From the NCBI GenBank assembly GCA_002363615.1, contig DEWK01000007.1, positions 1 through 64,000 of the forward strand: a stretch of DNA of 64,000 nucleotides. Direction: 5' to 3'. The notes beneath the pieces were generated by a model that searched no databases, was not told where the DNA came from, and saw nothing but the letters and a program-made list of their open reading frames with translations. Shown here piece by piece: positions 26,399-36,523 of the stretch (position 1 is the first letter of the stretch; each line of letters begins with the position of its first letter). The DNA is from Lachnospira sp. UBA3212 (GTDB taxonomy: Bacteria > Bacillota > Clostridia > Lachnospirales > Lachnospiraceae). Position numbers and translations under genes: made by a program.

Positions 26399-27562
26399 AT
26401 GATGAAACACTTAAAAGAGAAATTTCAAGAATTGTATGGATCTAGGGAGGCAAGACTCTTTTTTGCTCCAGGTCGTGTTAATATCATTGGCGAACACACC
26501 GATTACAACGGTGGGCACGTTTTCCCATGTGCCCTTACCCTTGGAATCTATGGACTTGCCAGAAAACGAGAAGATGACAAACTCCTTCTTTACTCTGATA
26601 ATTTTAAGGAAGCCGGTGTTATTGAGTCCTCTATTTTAAACCTTCACTACCAAAAGGAGGATGGTTGGACCAACTATGTAAAAGGTGTGATTCACTGTTT
26701 TCAAGAAAAAGGGTATGTGCTTCCAAGTGGTTTTGACCTGGCCATTTGCGGAGATATTCCGGATGGCTCTGGTCTTTCCTCTTCTGCAGCTTTAGAGGTT
26801 TTAACCGGAACCATTTTAAAAGAACTCTATGAATTTCCGGTAAGTCCCCTGGAGATTGCTAAATTAGGCCAAAGCGCAGAGAATGAGTTTTGCGGTATGA
26901 ACTGTGGAATCATGGACCAGTTTGCATCTGCCATGGGAAAGGAAGGACATGCTATCTTTTTAGACACCTCCACTTTCACCTATGAGTATGCCCCTCTTTC
27001 CTTAAAAGACCATAAGCTTGTCATTACCAATTCAAAAGTAAAGCACAGCCTAGTGGATTCTGCCTACAATGCTCGGAGAAGAGAATGCGAACGTGCCTTA
27101 AAGGACCTGCAAAAAGAACTTCCAATCCAATCCTTAGGTGATTTAAGTCCGGAAGAATTTGAGGCCCATAAGGACTTAATCCAAGATCCTATTTGTCAAA
27201 ATAGGGGAAAACATGCAGTATATGAAAACCAGCGTACCATTTTGGCTAAAGAGGCCTTAACGGGAGATGACCTAAAAAAACTTGGTCTTCTCTTGTCTGC
27301 CTCTCATAAATCCCTTCGCTATGACTATGAAGTTTCCTGTGAGGAAATTGACTACTTGGTAGACCTGGCAATGGAAATACCAGGAGTCCTTGGAAGTCGC
27401 ATTACCGGAGGCGGATTCGGTGGATGCACCGTTAGCATTGTTGCCAAAGATTCCCTAGACCAATTTCAAACAACTCTATCAAAAAAATACCAGGAAAAAT
27501 ACCAAATTCTACCAGAGTTCTATCTTGTGGATTGCGGACCTGGTGCTCATGAAATAAAATAA
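26399..27562 (+). CDS. galK: Galactokinase
   Basis: A 387-residue GHMP kinase that phosphorylates galactose at C1, the entry to the Leloir pathway. The galactokinase signature GRVNIIGEHTDYNGG is near the N-terminus, followed by the ATP loop PDGSGLSSSAAL and the C-terminal GGGFGGC. A GGGAGG site lies before two adjacent ATG codons (26399, 26402). No galT or galE is adjacent; the gene stands alone between two terminator-bounded units. Confidence 0.95.
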   Translation: MMKHLKEKFQELYGSREARLFFAPGRVNIIGEHTDYNGGHVFPCALTLGIYGLARKREDDKLLLYSDNFKEAGVIESSILNLHYQKEDGWTNYVKGVIHCFQEKGYVLPSGFDLAICGDIPDGSGLSSSAALEVLTGTILKELYEFPVSPLEIAKLGQSAENEFCGMNCGIMDQFASAMGKEGHAIFLDTSTFTYEYAPLSLKDHKLVITNSKVKHSLVDSAYNARRRECERALKDLQKELPIQSLGDLSPEEFEAHKDLIQDPICQNRGKHAVYENQRTILAKEALTGDDLKKLGLLLSASHKSLRYDYEVSCEEIDYLVDLAMEIPGVLGSRITGGGFGGCTVSIVAKDSLDQFQTTLSKKYQEKYQILPEFYLVDCGPGAHEIK

Positions 27563-27563
27563 T

Positions 27564-27603
27564 AAAATGGCCTTATTCTAGTGAACTAGAATAAGGTCAT
27601 TTT
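27564..27603. terminator. Bidirectional terminator between galK and the transglutaminase gene
   Basis: A stem of about 17 pairs (AAAATG, CCTTATTCTAG paired with CTAGAATAAGG, CATTTT; one mismatch) with a 4-base loop and A/T runs on both sides. Confidence 0.9.
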
Positions 27604-30082
27604 ATAAGTGTTTCTTTACAAATGAATACTCTTCCTTGGAAATCGGATGATTTGAAAATGCCGCCTGATTTAAAATTTTTAGGAATTTTTCAAACTCCAA
27701 AGGGTCTGAAATCTTTATTTTCTCCTGGGCTTGCAATAAATCTAATTGCTCTTTAAAATTAATTTTTTCATCAAATGCCGGATTATGTTTTTTATAAGCC
27801 TTACACTTCTTTTTATAATCCAGAATCAAGCGATCATTCATCGAAGCCCGGTGGTATAGCACCTGTTCTCTTCCCATCTTGATCAAAAGAATACCCAAAA
27901 TCAAAGACAGGATAAGAAAGACAACCACAAAAAGCATAACGCCTGCAGTTTTAAAAATATTCTTTCCTGTTTCTTGAACCGTTGTTATTGCATCCGTAGA
28001 ATTTGATTGATTTCCACTTGTATTGATCCTTCCAAAAAGGGCTTGAAGGAATGAACCGCCATAATAGTTTTCACTACTTCCCGGCGTAATATCCACCACC
28101 TGCCAACCATCGGTTTCATCATAAACCTCTACCCATGCGTGGGCACTAGCATCCGTTACATCTAGGGATACCATGACATTTTCAGAAAGGGGATTGTAAC
28201 CTTTATAGAAATCTTTTGGATCTTCATCTAAACTAGCCAGATTCTCCCCGGAATTGCTAATGTCTACCCCATAACCTTCCACATATCTTGCGGGAATGTT
28301 ATTATATCGAAACATCATTACTGCTGCCGACGCAAAGTGAACACAAAATCCCTTCTTTCCTACCCTTAGAAAATAATTAATAAAGTCCTCTCCCTTTGGG
28401 GTTGCTCCCGGGGAATAGGTATATGGAATATTCTCTTGATAGTAAGCTTCGATTGCCTGGGCTAAGTCCTTCCAGTCATTGATTTCACCATTTTCCCGAA
28501 TGACTAATCCATTTCTTTCACAAAAAGTCTCAATCACTCGTTGATTGACTTCCGGAATTTCCAAATCTTCTTCCAGATAATCTCCCCTTGTTAAGTCTGC
28601 CTTTGCAACCAATTCTCCCATTGGAGTTAAACCAGATAATTCCCTTTTCCAGTCTGTAAGTTCCGGATAGTAGGTTACAATCTGATGATAGTAATCGTCT
28701 CCTTGCAGGACCACTTTGCTATCCTTGGCATCCGAATAATAGGGATAATACTTTTCTCCCTGGGGATTACTAACAGAACCTGAAGTAATGTCCTTAATAT
28801 TCATCACAGCCTTTGCCGTGTCAACATTACCATATTCTGAATTTGCTTCCATCTCATATTCTTTTTTCTTCTTTTCCGTCTCTGCCCCTAACTGACTTCC
28901 CTCGCTTTGGTCTTTGGCAGGTTCCCAATAGCGGTCTTCACTGTTATATATATCTCCGGTAAATGACTTTAGGTAAATTCGATCCATGGTATATGGAACA
29001 AATTCCAAAATCAAATCGGTATTATAATCTAAGGTAACGGAATCAACTCCACCAAACCTTCCATGATTCATACCTCCGGAACTATTATACTGGTTAAATA
29101 GCCCTGCAAATCCTGACTCAGCTACCCTGGAAACAACTTCCTTCGTTTCATTTTTTAACTGATTTTTATTATCCATCGTTTGTAATATAGAACCACTAAA
29201 AATGCGATTTATAATAATAACTAAGCAGGCTACCAATAGGGCTACAATCCCGAACATTTGTCCTGTGGCCACAAAGGAATAGCGATAGGTAAACTGGAAG
29301 CTGTCCTCCTGTTTTTGAGGCTTTTTTCCAAAATGCCTTTTTTTCTTTTTCGGATGGTCAAAAATATAATCGTCACTTTTTAAGGCATAATTATTAGTTC
29401 CTCGCAGGATAAAGCTAAAGAATAACCCGGCTAATAAAAGAGCTAAATAATAAAAGGAAGATTTTAATTCCAAATAGGACGGGATGGCTAATAAAACAGT
29501 AAATACAGGAATTACTATGTAATAGCGCATATACTTGGTAATCCAAAGATGCGTAAAAATCGACAGGACAATACCAAGAAATATCAAGGATACCGTTACC
29601 GTTAAGGATTCATTATTAATAGAAATGGAATAGGTTTTTACACCGGAAAGGTCAAAATATTCCGAAGCCTGTTCAAAGGTTTGGTTTACCATTTCATAAA
29701 ATCCACTGTTAATATAGGCACTAAAATATAATCCCATCCCGATTACTAGAATCATTCCCATCACATATGCAAGATCCTCTAAGAGTCGATTGTAGTGCAT
29801 TAGGGCTATTAACATAGCAAATCCAAAAATTGCAAATTGAACTTGAATTTCATGATACTCGCAACCAATGGCACTGACATAGGAACCGGTTCCGCCACCC
29901 ACTAAGGCATAAACTAACAGCCCCTTTAAAAGCAAGGTTTTTATACGGCTTTCTTTCGGATCATAAAACTGGTCCGATAATTCCACCCCGGGAATTATGA
30001 CCTTCGGAATTTCTTCTTGTTTTTTTCGAAAAAGACCAAAAAAGATGGATTGTTTTACCTTCTCTTGCATTTCTCCACCCAT
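27602..30082 (-). CDS. TgpA-like membrane transglutaminase
   Basis: An 826-residue polytopic membrane protein. Six or more hydrophobic segments fill residues 40-230, one more lies near 265-285, and another follows the catalytic domain (about 710-735). The extracellular part contains a transglutaminase-like core with Cys580 (KGFCVHFA), His648 (AHAWVEV) and Asp664 (VVDITPG). The C-terminal cytoplasmic tail resembles DUF4129. It is third in a MoxR-DUF58-TgpA operon, a widespread set of unsettled function, probably in envelope protein processing. The ATG at 30082 follows AAAGG; the longer frame would overlap the DUF58 gene. Confidence 0.88.
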   Translation of the reverse strand: MGGEMQEKVKQSIFFGLFRKKQEEIPKVIIPGVELSDQFYDPKESRIKTLLLKGLLVYALVGGGTGSYVSAIGCEYHEIQVQFAIFGFAMLIALMHYNRLLEDLAYVMGMILVIGMGLYFSAYINSGFYEMVNQTFEQASEYFDLSGVKTYSISINNESLTVTVSLIFLGIVLSIFTHLWITKYMRYYIVIPVFTVLLAIPSYLELKSSFYYLALLLAGLFFSFILRGTNNYALKSDDYIFDHPKKKKRHFGKKPQKQEDSFQFTYRYSFVATGQMFGIVALLVACLVIIINRIFSGSILQTMDNKNQLKNETKEVVSRVAESGFAGLFNQYNSSGGMNHGRFGGVDSVTLDYNTDLILEFVPYTMDRIYLKSFTGDIYNSEDRYWEPAKDQSEGSQLGAETEKKKKEYEMEANSEYGNVDTAKAVMNIKDITSGSVSNPQGEKYYPYYSDAKDSKVVLQGDDYYHQIVTYYPELTDWKRELSGLTPMGELVAKADLTRGDYLEEDLEIPEVNQRVIETFCERNGLVIRENGEINDWKDLAQAIEAYYQENIPYTYSPGATPKGEDFINYFLRVGKKGFCVHFASAAVMMFRYNNIPARYVEGYGVDISNSGENLASLDEDPKDFYKGYNPLSENVMVSLDVTDASAHAWVEVYDETDGWQVVDITPGSSENYYGGSFLQALFGRINTSGNQSNSTDAITTVQETGKNIFKTAGVMLFVVVFLILSLILGILLIKMGREQVLYHRASMNDRLILDYKKKCKAYKKHNPAFDEKINFKEQLDLLQAQEKIKISDPLEFEKFLKILNQAAFSNHPISKEEYSFVKKHL

Positions 30083-30095
30083 AAAATCGCCTTTC

Positions 30096-31163
30096 TTAAT
30101 ACGTATTGTATACACTTTCTACTTTTGGACCGGTGGCAGCAACTGTTAAAAAGAGATAGGAAGGAATATTTTTATAAAAAACACCTACTAAACTCTTAAT
30201 ATTTTCCTGTTGATCACTGACCCTACTTTTAAACATATGATAAAAAATCTGTTCTACACCGGTATCATCATCATAATTAATACTTTCAAATTCCATACTA
30301 TTATCATCCCACCAGATAAACTTGGCTCCCAGTCCGTTAGGTAGAACCTTAATCAGGCTATAAGTCATCTGTAAAATCAATTCTGTTTTTTCTGCTTCCC
30401 TTGAAAAATCAAGGACACAAATCAACTGTTCATCTGACAGATTGATTCTTTCCTTTACCATCTTAATTCCCTTTTTGGCAGAAATTTTCCAATGAATATC
30501 TTTGATTCGATCTCCTGGAATATATTCCCGAAGACCCGATACTTCAGAGAAATCATTGCCCTTCACATTGGTTTCTTCATTTTCAGAATAACCCAGGGTG
30601 GAATTTTTTATAATTTCCTTCATAATGGATTGATTCTCCGGCTTTGGTAACACCGTAAAAGAGCATTCCATATGATTTGAAATTTCTACGTCCTTATAAA
30701 GAATCGTTCTTTCATAAAGGCCAAGGGGATCTTGAATCTTTACTGCACTGATACTAACTGTCACCAAACCACAGCGCGTAAGGCTTAAGGGGATTTTATA
30801 ACGTTCTTTTCCCTTCATTCGAATAGGTAAGGTTAGCTTCATCTCCCCCCGGTCGCCATAAAAGGAATTTTGAATGGATAAGGTTAACTGAGCTTTGAGA
30901 CTCAAGGAATAATCGGGATTATAAATTTGAAGATAGCAATCTGTATTTTCTCCGATCAAAATACTATCTACCCCATTGTCCACAGAAAATACTGTCTTAG
31001 CTACAAGTCTCCTAAGATTTACCTCATCAAGAATCAAAAAAATCACAAGCAGCAATACACAAATCAGGTAAAAAGCAGTCCTAAAAAACCAAAAGGAAAG
31101 TGCTGAAACGAATAAAATAAAACTATAAAAAATCAGACGCAAGACATTGATTTTCTTTTGCAT
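30096..31163 (-). CDS. DUF58 domain protein with VWA-like metal motif (copy 2)
   Basis: A 355-residue protein with two hydrophobic segments at the N-terminus (about residues 8-45) and a DUF58 domain in the C-terminal half. The signature reads GDRIKDIHWKISAKK, and CVLDFSRE keeps the Asp-x-Ser metal-site motif of VWA-like DUF58 proteins, unlike copy 1 at 18310. It lies between the MoxR and transglutaminase genes with short gaps on both sides. Confidence 0.9.
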   Translation of the reverse strand: MQKKINVLRLIFYSFILFVSALSFWFFRTAFYLICVLLLVIFLILDEVNLRRLVAKTVFSVDNGVDSILIGENTDCYLQIYNPDYSLSLKAQLTLSIQNSFYGDRGEMKLTLPIRMKGKERYKIPLSLTRCGLVTVSISAVKIQDPLGLYERTILYKDVEISNHMECSFTVLPKPENQSIMKEIIKNSTLGYSENEETNVKGNDFSEVSGLREYIPGDRIKDIHWKISAKKGIKMVKERINLSDEQLICVLDFSREAEKTELILQMTYSLIKVLPNGLGAKFIWWDDNSMEFESINYDDDTGVEQIFYHMFKSRVSDQQENIKSLVGVFYKNIPSYLFLTVAATGPKVESVYNTY

Positions 31164-31184
31164 GACAGGATTCTCCCTTCTTTC

Positions 31185-32111
31185 CTATTTATTTCTTGGA
31201 GGTTTAATATCCTTTAGCAAAAGCAAGATGGCATCCTTCTCATCTAAGCGTTCCCCTCTTGCCCTGGCACTTAGGGCAACTCGATGTCCTAAAACATCTC
31301 CTGCCACTCCTTGTACATCCTCGGCTTGGACAAAATCACGTCCATCAATTACCGCCATAGCCTTCGCCATTCGCAGGAGGGCAATGGATCCTCTTGGAGA
31401 AGCACCCATAGAAAAATAAACATTATTTCTTGTTTCTTCTACAATCGTTACGATATATTCATAAATGGAATCATGCACATACATGTCATTCACTTTTTTT
31501 CTAAGTTCTCTGATATTTTCTAAATCCATTACCGGCTTTACATGGCTGATTGGATGCAAATGATTACTTTTTAAAATATTCACCGCATCCTGGTGTGACG
31601 GATACCCCATAGAAATTCGAATCATAAAACGATCCAACTGAGATTCAGGTAACATCTGGGTTCCGGAAGAACCATAGGGATTTTCTGTTGCAATTACCAC
31701 AAATGGATCCGGCAATTCATAAGTGACACCATCCACCGTGGCATGACGTTCCTCCATAACCTCTAGGAGGGCCGACTGGGTTTTAGGGGATGTTCGATTG
31801 ATCTCATCCGCTAAAAACAAATTGGTAAAAACCGATCCTTTATGAAAAACAAACTCCTGATTCTTATCGTGATACATAGAAAAGCCTAAAATATCACTTG
31901 GCAAAACATCCGGTGTAAACTGAACTCTTTTATAATCCATGGAAAGGGTCTGGGCAAACGCAGTAGCAAGGGTTGTCTTTCCAACCCCTGGAATATCCTC
32001 CATTAAAATATGGCCCTCTGCCAAAATCGCAGCCAACACCTTCCTTACAACTTCTTCTTTTCCTCGAATCACCTGGTTTATTTCATCTTGTAATTGATTC
32101 ATCTTATTCAT
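31185..32111 (-). CDS. MoxR-family AAA+ ATPase (copy 2)
   Basis: A 308-residue AAA+ ATPase: Walker A DIPGVGKTTLA, Walker B LFLADEINRTSPKTQ, sensor region ATENPYG, and the arginine-bearing SPRGSIAL in the lid. It is clearly related to, but distinct from, the MoxR at 17346. It starts 20 bases after the RsmF-like gene with an AAAGGAG site, so it may share that gene's promoter. Confidence 0.92.
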   Translation of the reverse strand: MNKMNQLQDEINQVIRGKEEVVRKVLAAILAEGHILMEDIPGVGKTTLATAFAQTLSMDYKRVQFTPDVLPSDILGFSMYHDKNQEFVFHKGSVFTNLFLADEINRTSPKTQSALLEVMEERHATVDGVTYELPDPFVVIATENPYGSSGTQMLPESQLDRFMIRISMGYPSHQDAVNILKSNHLHPISHVKPVMDLENIRELRKKVNDMYVHDSIYEYIVTIVEETRNNVYFSMGASPRGSIALLRMAKAMAVIDGRDFVQAEDVQGVAGDVLGHRVALSARARGERLDEKDAILLLLKDIKPPRNK

Positions 32112-32131
32112 GATATTCTCCTTTCCAGGTT

Positions 32132-33520
32132 TTATACTTTCATCTTACGTAATCCTTTTGGGTAATGATTTTTCATAGTGGTGGAAACAAGTTTCCCCCA
32201 TCCTAAGGAATATCCGTCAATACAGATCAAATACCAGCCGGACTCCCCTTCATATTGAAAGGTCTCCCCTTTTAAATACTGGTTGACTCTCGAATCATCT
32301 CCCTTTAAGTCACAAACCCTTACGCTCTCTTCTTTTTTCATGGCAAGTGCCAAGGCATGAGATGGTTCAAATCGATTCTTTTTCATCCTTCCAAGATGAA
32401 GGCCAGCTCTTTTTACCCTTAACCCTTCAAGAGAAACATGACCGGGAAGTAAAAAAACTTCATCTCCGAAAAGAACAAAGGAACCGTCTAAGGACATCTT
32501 TAAATTATTCTTTTCAAAATCCAAATATTCCTTTAATTCACTCTTTTTATAATAAATGGAAGGTCCCTGTTTTCCCTTCTTCTTAGACTTCCTCTTTCCT
32601 TCCTCCTCTACTGGTCTGTCCTCTTTCTCAAGAACTCCAAGAAAATGTCCCTCTCCCTTCAAATGATGTGGGAATAGACGAAGGGTATTTTTGGCAATAT
32701 CCGGATCAAAAGAAATTCCTTCCGACATTCCGGATTGTTTTTTCGTTTTAACTAATCTTAAATCCTTATACTTCTCTAGGAAATAAGCTATATTTTCCTC
32801 ATTCTCTTCTCTTGCAAAGGTACAGGTAGAGTAAACCAGTTTTCCTCCCGGTTTTAGCATTCCATAGGCAGATTGAAAAATCTCCTTTTGCCTTTTTGCA
32901 CACAAAAGAACATGTTCCTTGCTCCACTCATCTGCAGCATTGTCATTCTTTACAAACATTCCTTCCCCAGAGCAAGGCGCATCCATTAAAATACGGTCAA
33001 AAGTCTCTTTAAAAAATGGCACAAGTTCCTCCGGAGCATGATTGGTAACTAAAGCATTCTTAATACCCATACGTTCCACATTCTCAGAAAGAATCCCAGC
33101 CCTTTGTCCATTTATTTCATTGGCAACTAAAAGGCCTTCCCCTTTCAGTGCCATGGCTATCTGGGTTGTTTTCCCTCCTGGGGCCGCACAAAGATCCAAG
33201 ACCTTCATTCCCGGTTTCACATCTAAGTACAAAACCGGTGCCATAGCGGAAGGTTCCTGCAAATAATACAGTCCACCATGATGATAGGCATGAGCCCCTG
33301 GTCTAAACTCTTCTTCCCTATTCTCTACATAAAAACCATAGGGATTCCATGGAACCTCTGATAAGCAAAATCCCTTCTCTTCTAAAAACGCTCTTGTTAC
33401 TCCCTTATTAATGTTTATCTCCAAACCATGATATCTTTTTCGGTCATAGCTTTTGATAAATTCTTCGTATTCATCTCCTAGAAGATCTTGCATCTCCTGT
33501 AAAAATTCTTCCGGTAACAT
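32132..33520 (-). CDS. RsmF-like 16S rRNA m5C methyltransferase (RsmB/NOP family)
   Basis: A 462-residue SAM-dependent RNA methyltransferase. The SAM loop DLCAAPGGKTTQ and the two cysteines of the m5C mechanism, in DAPCSGEGMF and STCTFAREENE, are present. The C-terminal 150 residues resemble the RsmF accessory/PUA region (FVLFGDEVFLLP, GLHLGRMKKNRFEPS). RsmF methylates C1407 of 16S rRNA in E. coli. The promoter at 33552-33580 lies inside the longer frame, so the ATG at 33520 with GAGG upstream is the true start. Confidence 0.88.
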   Translation of the reverse strand: MLPEEFLQEMQDLLGDEYEEFIKSYDRKRYHGLEININKGVTRAFLEEKGFCLSEVPWNPYGFYVENREEEFRPGAHAYHHGGLYYLQEPSAMAPVLYLDVKPGMKVLDLCAAPGGKTTQIAMALKGEGLLVANEINGQRAGILSENVERMGIKNALVTNHAPEELVPFFKETFDRILMDAPCSGEGMFVKNDNAADEWSKEHVLLCAKRQKEIFQSAYGMLKPGGKLVYSTCTFAREENEENIAYFLEKYKDLRLVKTKKQSGMSEGISFDPDIAKNTLRLFPHHLKGEGHFLGVLEKEDRPVEEEGKRKSKKKGKQGPSIYYKKSELKEYLDFEKNNLKMSLDGSFVLFGDEVFLLPGHVSLEGLRVKRAGLHLGRMKKNRFEPSHALALAMKKEESVRVCDLKGDDSRVNQYLKGETFQYEGESGWYLICIDGYSLGWGKLVSTTMKNHYPKGLRKMKV

Positions 33521-33551
33521 ATACTTCCTCACTTTTGCACAGTATATCTTT

Positions 33552-33580
33552 ATTATACCTAAATTCCCACCTATCTTCAA
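33552..33580 (-). promoter_or_regulatory. Promoter of the RsmF-like gene and second MoxR operon
   Basis: Minus strand TTGAAG (33575-33580) and perfect TATAAT (33552-33557), 17-base spacing, about 25 bases before the ATG. Confidence 0.7.
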
Positions 33581-33595
33581 CAAGAACCCGTTCCC

Positions 33596-33623
33596 TTGTA
33601 ATTTTCCTTAGATGTGCTATAAT
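33596..33623 (+). promoter_or_regulatory. argC promoter
   Basis: TTGTAA (33596-33601) and perfect TATAAT (33618-33623), 16-base spacing. I see no clear arginine box (ArgR site) in the short leader. Confidence 0.6.
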
Positions 33624-33658
33624 TCAAAGTAAATTTTTTGATTATAAGGAGGAGACTC

Positions 33659-34609
33659 ATGAGTCAGCCAAAAATTTATATTGATGGAAGCGCCGGCACC
33701 ACCGGTCTTAGAATTCAGGAACGTTTTGCCAACCGCAAGGACTTAACAATCCTGCAAATCCCAGAAGAACTTAGAAAGGATACCGAAACCAGAAAGAAAT
33801 ACATTAATGAATCGGATATCACCTTCCTATGTCTTCCGGATGCGGCTTCCATTGAAGCCGTATCCTTGGTAGAGAATGAAAACACAAGAATCATTGACAC
33901 CTCCACCGCCCACCGTGTTGCTCCTGGTTGGGACTATGGATTTGCCGAATTAGACCCTAGTTTTCGTGAAAAAATCAAAACCAGTAAGAGAGTTGCAAAT
34001 CCCGGTTGCCACGCATCCGGCTTTTTAGCGATCGCCTATCCTTTAACCAAGGGAGGCATTCTTCCTTTGGATTACCCTGTTACCACCTATTCCTTAACCG
34101 GTTATTCTGGTGGCGGAAAAAAGATGATTGCAGAATATCAGGATGAACATAGAGACATGGAGCTTGCCTCTCCAAGAGCTTATGGACTTAGCCAGAAGCA
34201 CAAGCATCTTCCTGAGATGCAACTTTTAACCGGCTTAAAGAACCCACCAATCTTTACCCCAATCGTCGCAGATTACTATTCCGGTATGGAGGTCTTTTTA
34301 CCACTCTTTACCAATCTTTTAAAGGGTTCACAGACCTTAGAATCTATCCATCAATACTTTACTGATTACTATAAGGATCAGCCATTTGTTCAGGTTCTTC
34401 CTTTGGGTCAGGAAAAAGAAACCAGAAACTTCTTAGGTTCTAACAACCTGAGCGGTAAGGATGGATTAGAAATACATATCACCGGTAACGATGAGCGGAT
34501 CATGGTTTCCTCAAGATTTGATAATCTCGGTAAGGGAGCATCTGGAGCTGCAATTCAAAACATGAATATTATGTTAGGACTTCCAGAAGATACTGGTTTA
34601 AATTTATAA
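33659..34609 (+). CDS. argC: N-acetyl-gamma-glutamyl-phosphate reductase, short type
   Basis: A 316-residue NADPH enzyme of arginine synthesis that reduces N-acetylglutamyl phosphate to the semialdehyde. The catalytic Cys117 is in NPGCHASGF, and the dinucleotide loop is DGSAGTTGLR. It is of the shorter ArgC class (about 310 residues). An AAGGAGG site fixes the ATG at 33659 rather than a start seven codons earlier. It stands alone, with no other arg gene nearby. Its 3' end overlaps that of recQ by 6 bases, tail to tail. Confidence 0.92.
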   Translation: MSQPKIYIDGSAGTTGLRIQERFANRKDLTILQIPEELRKDTETRKKYINESDITFLCLPDAASIEAVSLVENENTRIIDTSTAHRVAPGWDYGFAELDPSFREKIKTSKRVANPGCHASGFLAIAYPLTKGGILPLDYPVTTYSLTGYSGGGKKMIAEYQDEHRDMELASPRAYGLSQKHKHLPEMQLLTGLKNPPIFTPIVADYYSGMEVFLPLFTNLLKGSQTLESIHQYFTDYYKDQPFVQVLPLGQEKETRNFLGSNNLSGKDGLEIHITGNDERIMVSSRFDNLGKGASGAAIQNMNIMLGLPEDTGLNL

Positions 34610-36523
34610 AATATTTTCCTCTTTTAAAAGTGCAAGAATCAATTCTTTTGACTGATCTCCATGGAGGATGGAATAAGCAATTCTTCCTCCCCTCCTACGA
34701 TACCCCCTTTCAATGATTCCTGCCTTCAATCCCTTTGAAGTTACCCGCTTTCTGCTTTTTTTGCCATAGCTTTCATTCATTAAGTAGCCGTGTTTTAATA
34801 ATATTTTATTAATTTTCACCGCAGATACCAAGTGTTCCCTGTGACTGTCATTAATAATCGAAGCTAATTCCGTGGCATTACAGGCCCCTAAGTCTACTTT
34901 CTTTTTATTATGAATTCTTGGAGTCTTTAATTTTATTTTTTCACTGGAAAGTTCCTCAGGACTTAGATGGTTCTCGTCTAGATAGGATTGAATAAAAAAA
35001 AGAAATTCATTACCATATTTTTTGATTTTCTTTTCTCCAAAACCATAAATAGATGAAAGATCAGCTAAGCAAGTCGGTACCTGAATACAAAGGTCAATTA
35101 AGGTTTTATCTCCGCAAATAATAAAGGGTGGCACATGATCACCTGCTGCCAGTTCTATTCGAAGTTCCTTAAGTCTTTGAAATAAATATTTCTGGTCATC
35201 TGAAAGGCCCAAATAAAAATTTTTAGCTTTCTTAGGCTTCTGGCTTTCAATCACCGGTAACCTTAGACCTATTAATTCCGGATCTTTCTTGCAATTACTA
35301 CACCTGCCACAATCCTCTTTCCTTCTTTCTCCAAAATAATTTAAAAAATAGGATCTTAAACAAGTTTCAGTTTTGCAGTAACCAATCATTTGATTTAATT
35401 TTCTTTGATCATTTCTTCGGGCAGTTTTTATGTCTTCCTGACTTAAACTTTCCGAATATTGTTTATTTCGTAACAGGAACTGGTTAATTTTAATATCCAT
35501 GTTTGAAAAAAATAAAATACACTCCCCATATTCCCCATCTCGTCCTGCTCTTCCCGCCTCCTGATAATAATATTCCATACTTTGAGGCATGGAATAATGC
35601 AAGACAAATCGTATATTGGGCTTATCAATTCCCATACCAAAGGCATTACTTGCCACCATAAGTTTCACTTCATCATAAGAGAATTTTCTTTGATTCTCTG
35701 TTCTCTCTTTATTTGTCATGCCACCATGATATTTTCCAACTAAAAATTCCTTGGTCTTTAAGAGGTCATATAATTGCTCCACCTGTTTTCTAGTGGAACA
35801 ATAGATAATCCCGCTTTCCTCACCATGCTCCTTCAGATAAGAAAGAATGGCCTCTTCTTTTTCTTTTACCTTGTGTTTTTCTACCACTGAAAAATACAAA
35901 TTAGGCCGATCAAAACCAGTGACCACAAGTCTTGGCTGATGTAAGGACAGATTCAAACTGATATCTTCTTTTACTAACTGTGTGGCCGTAGCGGTAAATG
36001 CCCCTATTACTGGGCGTTTCGAAAGTTTCCGGATAAAAGTTGGGATTTCCCTATAGGATGGTCGAAAGTCCTGGCCCCACTGACTAATACAGTGTGCTTC
36101 ATCTACTGCAAGAAGGGAGATTTCTGCCTCCATTGCAAAGCTTAGGAAACTCTCAGTTAGGAGACGTTCCGGTGCTACATAAAGTAAGGTGTACGCCCCT
36201 TCCCTAGCTTTTTGTATGGTTTCACGATAGTCTTTCATACTTTGAGAACTATTTAAATAGGCCGCAGAAATTCCATTGGCACATAATCCCAAAACCTGGT
36301 CCTCCATCAGTGAAATCAAGGGAGATACCACCAAAGTTATTCCGTCCATACATAAAGCCGGAATCTGATAGCACAAGGATTTACCTGCACCGGTAGGCAT
36401 AACGGCAAGAGCATCTTGCCCCGAAAGAAGAGACATGATAATTTCTTCCTGACCGGGGCGAAGACGCTCATACCCATAGTATTTTTTTAAAATCTGATTT
36501 ATTTGATTTTCAAAATTCATCAT
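34604..36523 (-). CDS. recQ: RecQ-family ATP-dependent DNA helicase
   Basis: A 639-residue 3'-5' DNA helicase of recombination repair. Helicase motifs run from GAGKSLCYQ (motif I) through DEAHCISQWG (DExH) to QEAGRAGRDG (motif VI). The RecQ zinc site follows with cysteines in CLRSYF and CGRCSNC, and an HRDC-like domain lies around 440-520. The last 110 residues are a helical extension ending RRGGRIAYSILHG. It overlaps the upstream GH43 gene by 4 bases (ATGA type) and is the last gene of an operon led by the GTPase-NYN gene. No terminator is seen before the convergent argC. Confidence 0.93.
   Translation of the reverse strand: MMNFENQINQILKKYYGYERLRPGQEEIIMSLLSGQDALAVMPTGAGKSLCYQIPALCMDGITLVVSPLISLMEDQVLGLCANGISAAYLNSSQSMKDYRETIQKAREGAYTLLYVAPERLLTESFLSFAMEAEISLLAVDEAHCISQWGQDFRPSYREIPTFIRKLSKRPVIGAFTATATQLVKEDISLNLSLHQPRLVVTGFDRPNLYFSVVEKHKVKEKEEAILSYLKEHGEESGIIYCSTRKQVEQLYDLLKTKEFLVGKYHGGMTNKERTENQRKFSYDEVKLMVASNAFGMGIDKPNIRFVLHYSMPQSMEYYYQEAGRAGRDGEYGECILFFSNMDIKINQFLLRNKQYSESLSQEDIKTARRNDQRKLNQMIGYCKTETCLRSYFLNYFGERRKEDCGRCSNCKKDPELIGLRLPVIESQKPKKAKNFYLGLSDDQKYLFQRLKELRIELAAGDHVPPFIICGDKTLIDLCIQVPTCLADLSSIYGFGEKKIKKYGNEFLFFIQSYLDENHLSPEELSSEKIKLKTPRIHNKKKVDLGACNATELASIINDSHREHLVSAVKINKILLKHGYLMNESYGKKSRKRVTSKGLKAGIIERGYRRRGGRIAYSILHGDQSKELILALLKEENIL

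Noticed and set aside
25424..26410. Longer thyA reading frame to 26410
   Set aside because: It would cross the thyA promoter and overlap galK; the ATG at 26272 has a strong ribosome binding site.
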